From assembly GCF_003391115.1 (NCBI RefSeq), contig NZ_QTJP01000001.1, positions 1,488,001 through 1,552,000 on the forward strand: a DNA stretch of 64,000 nucleotides. The letters run 5' to 3'. This DNA comes from Sphingomonas crusticola (lineage in GTDB: Bacteria > Pseudomonadota > Alphaproteobacteria > Sphingomonadales > Sphingomonadaceae). The translations under genes were made by a program, and so were the position numbers. The notes under the pieces were generated by a model. It was not told where the DNA came from, searched no databases, and saw nothing but the letters and a program-made list of their open reading frames with translations. Of the stretch, positions 1 through 8,508 are shown piece after piece. Position 1 is the first letter of the stretch. Every line of letters starts with the position of its first letter.

Positions 1-32
1 GCCGCGCCGTGGGTGCGCCGGCGGAAGGTGTG

Positions 33-55
33 TGGCGGGCCGATGCGGCCCGCCA
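33..55. terminator. Short GC hairpin downstream of the CsbD-like gene
   Basis: Nine-base perfect arms (33-41 and 47-55) with a 5-nt loop lie just beyond the stop of the leftward CsbD-like gene. No U-tract follows in the leftward direction, so intrinsic termination is uncertain. Confidence 0.3.
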
Positions 56-62
56 TCATATT

Positions 63-350
63 CTAACGTCGACCGCGCAGCGTGTTGAGGATCGCCACGC
101 CGACCACGCCAAGCAATGCCGCTGCCGCGAAGGGGCGTTTGCGGGCAAAGCCCTTGGCCTGATCGACCAGCGGTCCGACGCCGCCGGACAGCGCTTCGCT
201 CGCGGCACCATAAGCCTTCTGCGCCTTGCCCGTGAGCTGATCAGTCAGACCCTCGCTCTGCAGCGAGCTATTGCCGGTGAAGTCGCCGGCAGTTTCCTTG
301 ACCTTACCGGTAAGATCGCGGCCCTCGCCGCTCAGCTGATCGTCGTTCAT
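63..350 (-). CDS. CsbD-like stress protein
   Basis: A 95-residue protein. The first half (Gly-, Lys- and Thr-rich, with repeated LTGKxK-type segments) resembles the CsbD family of small hydrophilic stress proteins of unknown mechanism. The C-terminus has an Ala/Val-rich hydrophobic stretch and ends in Arg residues, so it may be membrane-attached. The start is placed at the Met followed by Asn-Asp-Asp-Gln, which begins the family core; another Met lies five codons upstream. It is a single gene, with a hydroxylase gene transcribed in the same direction upstream. No clear EcfG promoter was seen in front of it. Confidence 0.7.
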   Translation of the reverse strand: MNDDQLSGEGRDLTGKVKETAGDFTGNSSLQSEGLTDQLTGKAQKAYGAASEALSGGVGPLVDQAKGFARKRPFAAAALLGVVGVAILNTLRGRR

Positions 351-419
351 CGGTTTTCTTCCCATTGCCCACGCCGTGATAGCGCAGGTCGCGACGCATC
401 AACGGGCGGGGCCGTCTTT

Positions 420-1184
420 CTATCCGCGTGCCGTCCAGTCGCGCACGCTGCGCCGTGCATCCTGCACGAAACGCGACCGGCGTACCGCCCACAGGAATAG
501 ACCGCCGATTACCCGGCCCGACGCCCGCACCGGCCGGCGAAACTGGATCAGCAAAACGACCCGCGTTTCATTTGTATCGTTCGCCACTTCATGTTCGAAC
601 GTATCGTCGAATATGAGCGCCCGTCCTGCCTGCCAATGCAATCTATGATCGACGACCCGCATCCAGCAGCGCGCCTCGTCGCGCGGTACGCTGAGGCCAA
701 GGTGGCAGGTCATGATCGCCTTGGTAACGCCGACATGGGGCGGAATGTGCGTCCCCGGCGCCAGTACCGAGAAAAAGGCCGAGTTCAGGCCGGGTACGGC
801 ACGGAGCAAGGCATCGGTGCGGGGGCAACGCCGGATGTTCGCTTCCTCGCGATAACCGTAACCGTAGAGAAAGAAGGAACGCCACTTCTTGGGCGGCGCG
901 ATGTCGCGATGATCCGGCGAGATTTCCGCGAGCGGAGGTACGGTCTCCAGGTCGTGGAGGGCGGCCGCGGCCTCGCGCTGGATCTCGATCCAATGGTCTT
1001 CGAGCGCGGCAACCCAGGGAAAGTCGCGAACATCGTGCACTGGGCGATCGGCGACTTGTGAGCCGTTGGCGACGATCCGGTTGACCATCGGCTGGAGCTG
1101 CCGTCCGAGCCGCATCCACAGCGGCTGGCGCGGTACCAGGGCGGCATTCGGCGTGGCCGTCCGCTGCGCCACATCGTCGACCAT
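420..1184 (-). CDS. Aspartyl/asparaginyl beta-hydroxylase family dioxygenase
   Basis: A 2-oxoglutarate/Fe(II) oxygenase of the AspH/LpxO type, about 254 residues. Visible metal and cosubstrate residues are the HIPPH segment near residue 146, the His of FEHEV near 198 and an Arg about ten residues later. Relatives hydroxylate protein Asp/Asn or lipid A acyl chains; the C-terminal hydrophobic segment (IGGLFLWAV) could support membrane association as in LpxO. The substrate is not evident. The start uses an ATG preceded by GAGGCGAGG; a GTG 17 codons upstream is an alternative. Confidence 0.8.
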   Translation of the reverse strand: MVDDVAQRTATPNAALVPRQPLWMRLGRQLQPMVNRIVANGSQVADRPVHDVRDFPWVAALEDHWIEIQREAAAALHDLETVPPLAEISPDHRDIAPPKKWRSFFLYGYGYREEANIRRCPRTDALLRAVPGLNSAFFSVLAPGTHIPPHVGVTKAIMTCHLGLSVPRDEARCWMRVVDHRLHWQAGRALIFDDTFEHEVANDTNETRVVLLIQFRRPVRASGRVIGGLFLWAVRRSRFVQDARRSVRDWTARG

Positions 1185-1298
1185 ATCCTCGCCTCGCGGA
1201 AGCAACTCCGACACTCGACCGTCATCCCATTCCACAGCGCGCGGCGAGCATCTTTAGGTTCGGCCAAAGCCCTTGGCTAGCCATGCGCCAGCCCGCGA

Positions 1299-2543
1299 CT
1301 ATTCGCGCACGATCGTCCCACCTTTGATAACCAACCGCACATCACCGACCGCGGTCACGTCGCGCGTAGGATCCCCCGCCACCGCGACGATATCCGCCAG
1401 CAGACCCGGCCTGAGCGCCCCTACGTCGGTAAGATGAAAGATGCGGGCGTTACCGGAGGTGGCGGCAGTGAGCACCTGGATCGGCGTCATTCCCGCGCGC
1501 TGCATCAGCACCATCTCGCGGCTATTCTGGCCGTGCGTGAAGACGCCGACGTCGCCGCCGACGCACATCGCGACACCTGCGGCCAGTGCGAGCCGGAAAC
1601 TTTTGACATTCTCCTCGACGGCCGGCGGTGCCGGATCCTGTCCGTTCCAGCCACGATAACGCGACACCGCATCCGACGCCGCCAGTGTCGGGCAGAGCGC
1701 GATCCCCTTGTCATGCATCGCGCGGAAGATTTCGGCCGTGCCGCCATAACCATGCTCGATCGTATCGACGCCCGCGGCGATCGCGCGGCGCATGCCCTCG
1801 GCAGTGGCGGCATGCACCGCCGCCAGCCGACCCGCATCGTGGGCCGTGGCGGTGCCCGCGGTCAGTTCCGCCTGCGTTAGCGTCGCCCGGCTCGGTTCCT
1901 TCGGCATATAATGATAATCGGCATACATCTTCACCACGTCCGCGCCGGCGGCGATCTGATCGCGCGCGGCACGGACCATCTCCTCTACACCGCTCACCTC
2001 CTGGGCACCCTGGGGCACCTTCACGCCCGGCTCGAACCCCTTGGGTCCATAGGCGCCCTCGGCCACGATCGCGCGTGCGGCAACCAGCAGGCGCGGACCC
2101 GGCACGATCCCTTGGTCGATCGCCTGCTTGAGGCCGACATCGGCATAGCCCGCGCCTTCGGTGCCGAGATCGCGCTCGCTGGTGAAGCCGGCCATCAACG
2201 TGGCGCGCGCCTGGACGACCGCGCGGGCGGTGCGCAGCGCCAGCGGCTCGTGCAGCACCTGATCGTCCCAGCTGGCCTCGTTATAGGGGTGCAGGAACAG
2301 GTGGCTGTGGCCTTCGATCATGCCAGGCATGACGGTATCGCCCGGCAGATCGATCACCCGCGCGCCGGCCGGCGTCGCCAGATGCGGCCCGACGGCGGCG
2401 ATGCGCTCACCCTCGACCAGCACTTCCCACCCGGGATGGACGGCGGTGCCGTCGAAGACGCGATCGGGCCGTAACAGGGTCGCGGGGCCGGCCGCGAGCA
2501 ACGGCGTGGCGATACCGAGCATCAGCGCACACAAAGCCTTCAT
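1299..2543 (-). CDS. Secreted metal-dependent amidohydrolase (imidazolonepropionase-like)
   Basis: A 414-residue exported hydrolase with a signal peptide (hydrophobic stretch ending LLAAGPA). Amidohydrolase-superfamily marks are HxH in GHSHLF, the candidate carboxylated Lys in VVKMY, His in AVHAA and IEHGYG, and the late Asp in VGGDVG. Members near this branch cleave cyclic amides or Xaa-Pro/Xaa-Arg dipeptides. The start ATG at 2543 has GGGAGGCGA just upstream. The gene diverges from a secreted acylase with only 46 bp between starts, so the two probably share a control region and a peptide or amide catabolic role. Confidence 0.85.
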   Translation of the reverse strand: MKALCALMLGIATPLLAAGPATLLRPDRVFDGTAVHPGWEVLVEGERIAAVGPHLATPAGARVIDLPGDTVMPGMIEGHSHLFLHPYNEASWDDQVLHEPLALRTARAVVQARATLMAGFTSERDLGTEGAGYADVGLKQAIDQGIVPGPRLLVAARAIVAEGAYGPKGFEPGVKVPQGAQEVSGVEEMVRAARDQIAAGADVVKMYADYHYMPKEPSRATLTQAELTAGTATAHDAGRLAAVHAATAEGMRRAIAAGVDTIEHGYGGTAEIFRAMHDKGIALCPTLAASDAVSRYRGWNGQDPAPPAVEENVKSFRLALAAGVAMCVGGDVGVFTHGQNSREMVLMQRAGMTPIQVLTAATSGNARIFHLTDVGALRPGLLADIVAVAGDPTRDVTAVGDVRLVIKGGTIVRE

Positions 2544-2589
2544 CACTCGCCTCCCTTGTCGCCCGGATTTTCGCGCGCGATACCGGGCC

Positions 2590-4779
2590 ATGGATAAAGC
2601 GACAGGACGGCTCCGCAAGATCATCCCGCTGATTGTACTGGCGTTGGCCACGCAGGCGCATGCGGCCCTGCCCGAGATGGCAAGATGGCGGGCGGAAGCC
2701 GCCCGGGTGACGATCACCCGCGACGATTGGGGCATCGCCCATGTCAGCGGCAAGACCGATGCCGACGCGGTGTTCGGCGCGATCTATGCCCAGGCGGAAG
2801 ATGATTTCGCCCGGATCGAAGCCAATTACCTGACCGCGCTCGGCCGCACCGCGGAAGCGGAAGGCGAGAGTGCGATCTGGCAGGATGTGCGCCAGCGCCT
2901 GTATGTGGATCCTCTCGACCTGCAGGCCCGCTATCGTGCCAGCCCGACCCGGCTGAAGGCGCTGATGGATGCGTGGGCGGACGGACTGAACTATTATCTC
3001 GCCACCCACCCGCAGACCCGCCCCAAGGTGCTGACCCGGTTCGAACCGTGGATGGTGCTGAGCTTCACCGAGGGCAGCATCGGTGGCGACATCGAGCGTA
3101 TTTCGCTCACCGAACTCAAAAGCTTCTACGGCGGGAAGCTTCAGACGAAGACCGCGCTGGAAACCGGCGCCGAGCCGCAGGAGCCGCGCGGCTCCAACGG
3201 CATCGCGATCGCTCCGAAGAATACGGTCGACGGCCATGCCCTGCTGCTGATCAACCCGCACACCAGCTTCTATTTCCGCTCCGAACTGCAGATAACCAGC
3301 GGGGAGGGACTGAACGCCTATGGCGCGTCCACCTGGGGACAATTCTTCATCTACCAGGGCTTCAATGAGCAAGCGGGCTGGATGCACACCTCGTCCGGCG
3401 TCGACAATGTCGATGAGTTTGCCGAGACGATCGTGCGCCGGAACGGGAAGATGTTCTACCGCTACGGCAAGGCACTTCGCGCCATGACGATAGTGCCGAT
3501 CACCGTACGTTATCGCCGGTCGGATGGCAGGCTCGATGCGCTTCAGGTCGTCACATTTCGCACCCATCACGGGCCTATCGTGGCGTTGCGTGACGGCAAA
3601 ATGATCGCCGAGGCGTTGATGTGGAAGCCGGTTCCCGCGCTTGAGCAGAGCTGGTTGCGCACCAAAACCAGCGATCTTGCCTCCTATATGAAGGTTGCGG
3701 GGCTGCAGGCCAACTCGTCAAACGACACGCTTTTTGCCGATCGGAAGGGCGAAATCGCCTATCTCCACCCCCAGTTCGTACCCATTCGCGACGCGCGTTT
3801 CGACTATACCAGGCCGGTCGACGGATCGGATCCGGCGACCGATTGGAAGGGGCTGCACACGATCGCCTCGCTGCCCAATGCGATCAATCCCCGCGTCGGC
3901 TGGGCCAAGAACACCAATGATTGGCCATGGACCGCGGCGGGGCCGGACAGCCCCAAAGCGAAGGATTATCCGCGCTATATGGACCAGACCGGCGCCAATT
4001 GGCGGGGCCCGCATGCCGACCGCGTGCTCACCGGCGTGCACGATTTCACGCCTGAAAAGCTTAGGAAGGCGGCGTTCGACAGCTGGCTGCCCGCCTTCGA
4101 CACGCTCATCCCGCAGCTCCTCGACGCTTATGACGCGCTTGCGGCGAATGATCCGCAGCGCGCGGCACTCGCCGAGCCGATTGCCTTGTTGCGCGGCTGG
4201 GACCATCGCTGGAGCGCCAAGTCGGAGGCGACGACGCTCGCCATCTTCTGGGGCGACACCTTGTGGCCGCAGGTCGGCGCCTTCGCCAAGGCGGAACGGA
4301 TGAACGTCCCCGATTATATCGCGCAACGCGTGTCGCCGGCGGCCAAGCTTACCGCGCTCGCCAAGGCGAAGGACCGGCTGGTTCGCGACTTCGGCCGCTG
4401 GCGCGTGGCCTGGGGCGAGGTCAATCGCTTCCAGCGCCTCGACGACAGCATCGATCCGCATTTCGACGACGCCAAACCGAGCCTGGCGGTGCCCTTTACC
4501 TCGGCCCAATGGGGGTCGCTCGCCTCGTTCGGAGCCAAGACCTATCCGAACACCAAGCGCTATTATGGGTCGAGCGGGAACAGCTTCGTCGCCGTGGTGG
4601 AGTTCGGACCCAAGCTACGCGCCTGGGCGGTCACCGCGGGCGGCGAGAGCGGGGATACCAAGTCGCCGCACTTCAACGATCAGGCGCAGCGTTATATCGA
4701 CGGCAATCTCCGCCCGGTCTATTTCTATCCGGATGCCCTCGCCGGTCACGTCGAACGTCGCTATCGGCCGGGCGAATGA
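2590..4779 (+). CDS. Penicillin acylase family (S45) N-terminal-nucleophile hydrolase
   Basis: A 729-residue exported hydrolase. Residues 1-25 form a signal peptide ending in TQAHA. The family autoprocesses into alpha and beta chains; the expected Gly-Ser junction is visible at Gly201-Ser202 (GSNGIAI), with Ser202 as the nucleophile, followed by the conserved INPHTSF segment. Relatives cleave beta-lactam side chains, acyl-homoserine lactones or other N-acyl amides; specificity cannot be read here. The start ATG gives a proper signal peptide, while the open frame further upstream lies inside the divergent gene. It is followed 60 bp later by an oxygenase-fusion gene in the same direction. Confidence 0.85.
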   Translation: MDKATGRLRKIIPLIVLALATQAHAALPEMARWRAEAARVTITRDDWGIAHVSGKTDADAVFGAIYAQAEDDFARIEANYLTALGRTAEAEGESAIWQDVRQRLYVDPLDLQARYRASPTRLKALMDAWADGLNYYLATHPQTRPKVLTRFEPWMVLSFTEGSIGGDIERISLTELKSFYGGKLQTKTALETGAEPQEPRGSNGIAIAPKNTVDGHALLLINPHTSFYFRSELQITSGEGLNAYGASTWGQFFIYQGFNEQAGWMHTSSGVDNVDEFAETIVRRNGKMFYRYGKALRAMTIVPITVRYRRSDGRLDALQVVTFRTHHGPIVALRDGKMIAEALMWKPVPALEQSWLRTKTSDLASYMKVAGLQANSSNDTLFADRKGEIAYLHPQFVPIRDARFDYTRPVDGSDPATDWKGLHTIASLPNAINPRVGWAKNTNDWPWTAAGPDSPKAKDYPRYMDQTGANWRGPHADRVLTGVHDFTPEKLRKAAFDSWLPAFDTLIPQLLDAYDALAANDPQRAALAEPIALLRGWDHRWSAKSEATTLAIFWGDTLWPQVGAFAKAERMNVPDYIAQRVSPAAKLTALAKAKDRLVRDFGRWRVAWGEVNRFQRLDDSIDPHFDDAKPSLAVPFTSAQWGSLASFGAKTYPNTKRYYGSSGNSFVAVVEFGPKLRAWAVTAGGESGDTKSPHFNDQAQRYIDGNLRPVYFYPDALAGHVERRYRPGE

Positions 4780-4839
4780 TCAACGCGGACGATCTGCCGA
4801 TGCTTCTCGACCCCAGCTACCCCGCCCGGAACCCCATCG

Positions 4840-5958
4840 ATGCTGCTTGATGTTGGCGAGGCGGCCCCGTCGTTCCGCGCCCCGACCCTCAACGGCAATG
4901 CCAATTACGGCTTCGACAGCGTCGCTGGCAGGCCGATCGTGCTGCTGTTTCTCGGCAGCGGCGGATGGGGGCCGAGCGCGGAGGCGCTGGCCTTGCTCGC
5001 GCGCAACGATCATCTGTTCGACGACGAACAGGCGGCTTTCTTCGGGGTCACGGTCGATCCGGCCGATGCGGCGACCGGGCGCATCTTCAAGCGCTTGCCC
5101 GGCATACGCTGGTTTCTGGATTATGAGGCCAAGGTCTCGCGCACCTATGGCGCCGCCGCGGCGGACGGCGAAAAAACCCACTATCTGCCGCACTGGCTGC
5201 TGCTCGACGAGCGGCTGCGCGTGGTGCAGCGCGCCGCGATCGGCGACGGCGCGCTCATTTTTGACGGGCTACGGGCATTGATCGCGCGGGGGCAGGATCA
5301 GAGCCATGCGCCGGTGCTGGTGGTGCCGCGCGTGTTCGAACCCGAAATCTGCCGCACGCTGATCGGCCTCTACGAGAAGAATGGCGGCCGGGAATCGGGC
5401 TTCATGCGCGAGGAGAATGGCCTGACGGTGCGCAGGACGGATGACAGTTTCAAGCGGAGGTCCGATTACGACATCGAGGATGAAGCGTTGAGATCGACGT
5501 TGCTGCACCGCCTGCGCCGGCGGTTGACGCCGGAAATCTACAAGGCATTCCAGTTTCACGCGACGCGCATCGAACGCTGGATCGTCGCCTGTTACGATAG
5601 CGAGAGCGGCGGCTTCTTCCGCCCGCACCGCGACAATACCACGGCCGGCACCGCGCATCGCAAGTTCGCCTGCACCATCAACCTGAACGCGGAGGATTTC
5701 GACGGCGGCGAGCTGCGTTTTCCTGAATTCGGGCAGCGCACCTATCGCGCGCCGACCGGCGGCGCGGTGATCTTCTCCTGCTCGCTGCTGCACGAGGCAA
5801 CGGCGGTCACGCGCGGCAAGCGTTATGCCTTCCTGCCCTTCTTCTACGACGATGCGGCAGCACGGTTGCGCGAGCGGAACCAGGCGCAGCTGGAACCCGG
5901 CCTGAACACATACCGCATGAGCCCGCCGCCCGAAGAGGCGAAGACCACAGCGGGCTAG
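4840..5958 (+). CDS. Redoxin-like domain fused to a 2OG-Fe(II) oxygenase domain
   Basis: A 372-residue two-domain protein. Residues 1-150 have the AhpC/TSA/thioredoxin-like layout (GEAAPSF start, then LFLGSGGWGPS where peroxiredoxins carry the catalytic Cys), but that Cys is absent. Residues 155-350 form a prolyl-4-hydroxylase-like dioxygenase with the iron triad His263-x-Asp265 and His318 and the 2OG-binding Arg near 328. The redoxin half is probably a binding or structural module rather than a peroxidase, and the oxygenase half looks competent. Its last codons overlap by 4 bp the end of the convergent glycosylase gene. Confidence 0.8.
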   Translation: MLLDVGEAAPSFRAPTLNGNANYGFDSVAGRPIVLLFLGSGGWGPSAEALALLARNDHLFDDEQAAFFGVTVDPADAATGRIFKRLPGIRWFLDYEAKVSRTYGAAAADGEKTHYLPHWLLLDERLRVVQRAAIGDGALIFDGLRALIARGQDQSHAPVLVVPRVFEPEICRTLIGLYEKNGGRESGFMREENGLTVRRTDDSFKRRSDYDIEDEALRSTLLHRLRRRLTPEIYKAFQFHATRIERWIVACYDSESGGFFRPHRDNTTAGTAHRKFACTINLNAEDFDGGELRFPEFGQRTYRAPTGGAVIFSCSLLHEATAVTRGKRYAFLPFFYDDAAARLRERNQAQLEPGLNTYRMSPPPEEAKTTAG

Positions 5959-7169
5959 GCCGCCTCCGCCGCATATTGCCGCAGGGCGTCTGCAAGCGCA
6001 CCGTCGCCCACGATGATCGTGCGTTGGAGGTCAAGCCATCCCGCCATCAGCGCAAGCTCTTCGCTCAGCCGCTCCGGCAGATCGGGCGGCGCGCCCTCCT
6101 CGCGGTGCACATTCTGCACGAGCAGGGAATTGTCCTGCCGATCGGCCTTGAGATCGACGCGTGCCGCGATCTTTCCGTCGAGCAGGAAGGGCAGGACGTA
6201 ATAGCCATGGACGCGTTTTTCTGCCGGGACGTAGATCTCGATCCGGTAACGCGTGCCAAAAATCCGCTCGGTCCGCGCCCGTTCCCAGATCAGCGGATCG
6301 AACGGCGCCAGCAGGGCCTGACCCGTGATGCGGCGGGGGATTCGCTGATCGGCGTGAAGATACGCTGGCTTGCTCCATCCCGCGACGTGCATGGGCCGTA
6401 ATATCCCGGACTCCACGAGCTCGGCGATACGCGGATAGGCGTCCTCTGGCTTGAGCCGGAAATAGTCGCGCAGGTCGCCGGCCGTCGCGATGCCCAGCGC
6501 ACGGGCGGACCGTTCGATCAGGCCGCGCTGCGCGTCGGCCTGGGCTGGCGTCGGCATGTCCAATACCGCCCGCGGCAGTACATTCTCGGTCAGGTCATAG
6601 ACGCGTTCGAAGCTGTTGCGGCGCGTCGCAGTGGTGATCTTGCCCGACCAGAACAGATATTCGAGCGCCTGCTTGGTCTCGCTCCAGCCCCACCAGCCGC
6701 CCTGCCCGCGTGTGTCGGCGATGTCGGATGCGGCGAGCGGGCCGTCGGCGGCGATGCGCGCGAGCATGGCCGCAGCCTCGGCCGCGCGTTCGCCGGCGAA
6801 GGGCTTGATGTTCTGCCAGACGCCGATGCCGCGCTCGGCGCGCGCCATTCGCCAGCGCAGCAACGGGTGAAGTTCAAGCGGCAGCAGGGACGCTTCATGC
6901 GCCCAATATTCGAACAGACGACGCTTGCTCTTCGCGCCCCATGCTGCCTGGTCGAGCAGACCGCGCGGATAAGGGCCAACACGCGAAAAGAGCGGCAGAT
7001 AATGCGCGCGGACGAGCACGTTGACGCTGTCGATCTGGTGGAGCTGGACGCGATCCAGCACGCGCCGGAGGTGAGCTTGGGTGAGCTGCCCACTGGCGCG
7101 CGCCTGGCCGAATCCTTGGGCAGCAAGCGCAATCCGCCGCGCTTCGGACGAAGAAAGCGTGTCCTTCAG
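5955..7169 (-). CDS. AlkZ/YcaQ-like winged-helix DNA glycosylase
   Basis: A winged-helix protein of the crosslink-repair glycosylase family, which excises bulky alkylated bases and unhooks interstrand crosslinks. The Gln-hydrophobic-Asp motif typical of the YcaQ branch is present (QID, residues 45-47), followed by the conserved SVNVLxRAHYLPLFSR segment. The nearest GTG (7061) removes the conserved N-terminus. The frame stays homologous upstream (SSEARRIALAAQGF) as far as a CTG at 7169, which sits 10 nt after AGGAGG and overlaps the previous stop as CTGA. That CTG is the likely start, giving 404 residues. Confidence 0.8.
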   Translation of the reverse strand: MKDTLSSSEARRIALAAQGFGQARASGQLTQAHLRRVLDRVQLHQIDSVNVLVRAHYLPLFSRVGPYPRGLLDQAAWGAKSKRRLFEYWAHEASLLPLELHPLLRWRMARAERGIGVWQNIKPFAGERAAEAAAMLARIAADGPLAASDIADTRGQGGWWGWSETKQALEYLFWSGKITTATRRNSFERVYDLTENVLPRAVLDMPTPAQADAQRGLIERSARALGIATAGDLRDYFRLKPEDAYPRIAELVESGILRPMHVAGWSKPAYLHADQRIPRRITGQALLAPFDPLIWERARTERIFGTRYRIEIYVPAEKRVHGYYVLPFLLDGKIAARVDLKADRQDNSLLVQNVHREEGAPPDLPERLSEELALMAGWLDLQRTIIVGDGALADALRQYAAEAA

Positions 7170-7429
7170 CTTTCCTCGTCCTCCTGCTCGGTCATCTCCA
7201 TGAAGCTGCGCGCGGCATCGCGATCCGCTTCATCCTTGAAAGCGACATCAAGATCCGGCGCAGCGCCCAGCATGTAGAGCAGAGCCCACATCCCGAAGCG
7301 ACGTCCACTATCCTTCTCGAGCCCCAGATCGACGCGCATCTTATCGATCCCCGCGAGAAGCGCGGATTCGGGCACGGTGGAAAGGTCGTCGGTGCCGAAA
7401 TAGCGGCGCAACTGATCGTCAAAATCCAT
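7166..7429 (-). CDS. Small hypothetical protein upstream of the glycosylase
   Basis: An 87-residue acidic soluble protein beginning MDFDDQLRRYFG, with a helical character and a Glu/Asp-rich tail. No family is recognised with confidence. Its stop overlaps the probable CTG start of the glycosylase gene by 4 nt, so the two are translationally coupled and may act in the same process. No signal peptide or membrane segment. Confidence 0.7.
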   Translation of the reverse strand: MDFDDQLRRYFGTDDLSTVPESALLAGIDKMRVDLGLEKDSGRRFGMWALLYMLGAAPDLDVAFKDEADRDAARSFMEMTEQEDEES

Positions 7430-7488
7430 CGTGCGATCCTAGACCGACAGTATCAGGGCGCAAGCAGAACGCTGCCGGCATGGGCCGC

Positions 7489-8508
7489 TCAGCGATCGGG
7501 ATCGGTACTGCCGCGCACCTTGAGCGCATAATCGAGCGAGCGGCGGAAACCGACGCTGGTCTCGGCCTGCCGATAATAAGGATCGGTCAGCATATCGACC
7601 GCGGCCGCAGCCATCGCCGCCTTGGGCTGATGGATGGTGGTGAGCTGGGGCCAGGCCAGCCGCGACGTCGGCGCATCGTCGAAGCCTCCGATCGCCAATT
7701 GCTCGGGCACGTTGAGGTGATGCTTCATGGCGATCATCAGCACGCCCAGGGCCATGTCGTCGTTGCTGGCGAATACGGCCGTGGGCGGCTCGGGCGAGGA
7801 CAGCAATTTCTCGCCCAGTTCGACACCCGAACGGACCGAGAAATCGCCTTCCAGCACAAGCGCCGTTTCGACGTGGAGATTGGCCGCAACCATCGCCTCG
7901 ACGAAGCCGGCATAGCGCTTGCGCGACGCGCTGTGCGCGGGATCGCCCTTGATGAAGCCGATCCGTTTATGGCCGCGCGCGATCAGGTGGCGGGTCATCT
8001 CCGCCGCCGCCGCCTGCTCGTCCATGCGGACGAAGCCCGACCGGTCTTCAGCGCCGCTCGGCGAAATGCGGACATAGGGAATTTCCGCCGCCTCCAGAAT
8101 GTCGAGCACCTTGCCATCATCGCACAGCGGCGGCGTCAGCATCACCCCGTCGAGCCGTAGCGTCTTGACGCTTTCGGTCAGGTCCCGCGCCCAATGCGGG
8201 TCGGCCCGGTCGATCGGCTCGACCAGCAGATGGTAGCTGCGCTCGCGGCAACGCTTGAGCGCGCCCAGTTGCACGTCGGCGGCATAGCCCGACGCTGGAT
8301 CGTCGGTGAGAAAGCCGAGCAGGTAGGAGCGCGAGCTCGACAGGCTGCGCGCAAACGCATTCGGGCGGTAGTCCAACTCGCGCACCACGCGCAGCACTTC
8401 TTCACGCTTGTCGGCACGGACGTGCGCCTCGCCGTTGATGACGCGCGATACGGTCTTGGCCGAGACGCCCGCGCGAGCCGCGACATCCTTGATTGTTACC
8501 ACCGTCAA
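7489..8508 (-). CDS. LacI family transcriptional regulator of the adjacent sugar-uptake locus
   Basis: A 339-residue regulator. An N-terminal LacI helix-turn-helix (TIKDVAARAGVSAKTVSRVING) is followed by the hinge (RPNAFARSL) and a periplasmic-binding-protein-like sugar-sensing domain. The preferred start is the TTG at 8508, which overlaps the permease stop as TTGA and has GGGGGG 7 nt upstream; an ATG at 8526 is an alternative. It is co-transcribed after the FucP-type permease. Two identical palindromic sites at the permease start and upstream of the receptor gene are the probable operators. The effector sugar is unknown. Confidence 0.85.
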   Translation of the reverse strand: MTVVTIKDVAARAGVSAKTVSRVINGEAHVRADKREEVLRVVRELDYRPNAFARSLSSSRSYLLGFLTDDPASGYAADVQLGALKRCRERSYHLLVEPIDRADPHWARDLTESVKTLRLDGVMLTPPLCDDGKVLDILEAAEIPYVRISPSGAEDRSGFVRMDEQAAAAEMTRHLIARGHKRIGFIKGDPAHSASRKRYAGFVEAMVAANLHVETALVLEGDFSVRSGVELGEKLLSSPEPPTAVFASNDDMALGVLMIAMKHHLNVPEQLAIGGFDDAPTSRLAWPQLTTIHQPKAAMAAAAVDMLTDPYYRQAETSVGFRRSLDYALKVRGSTDPDR

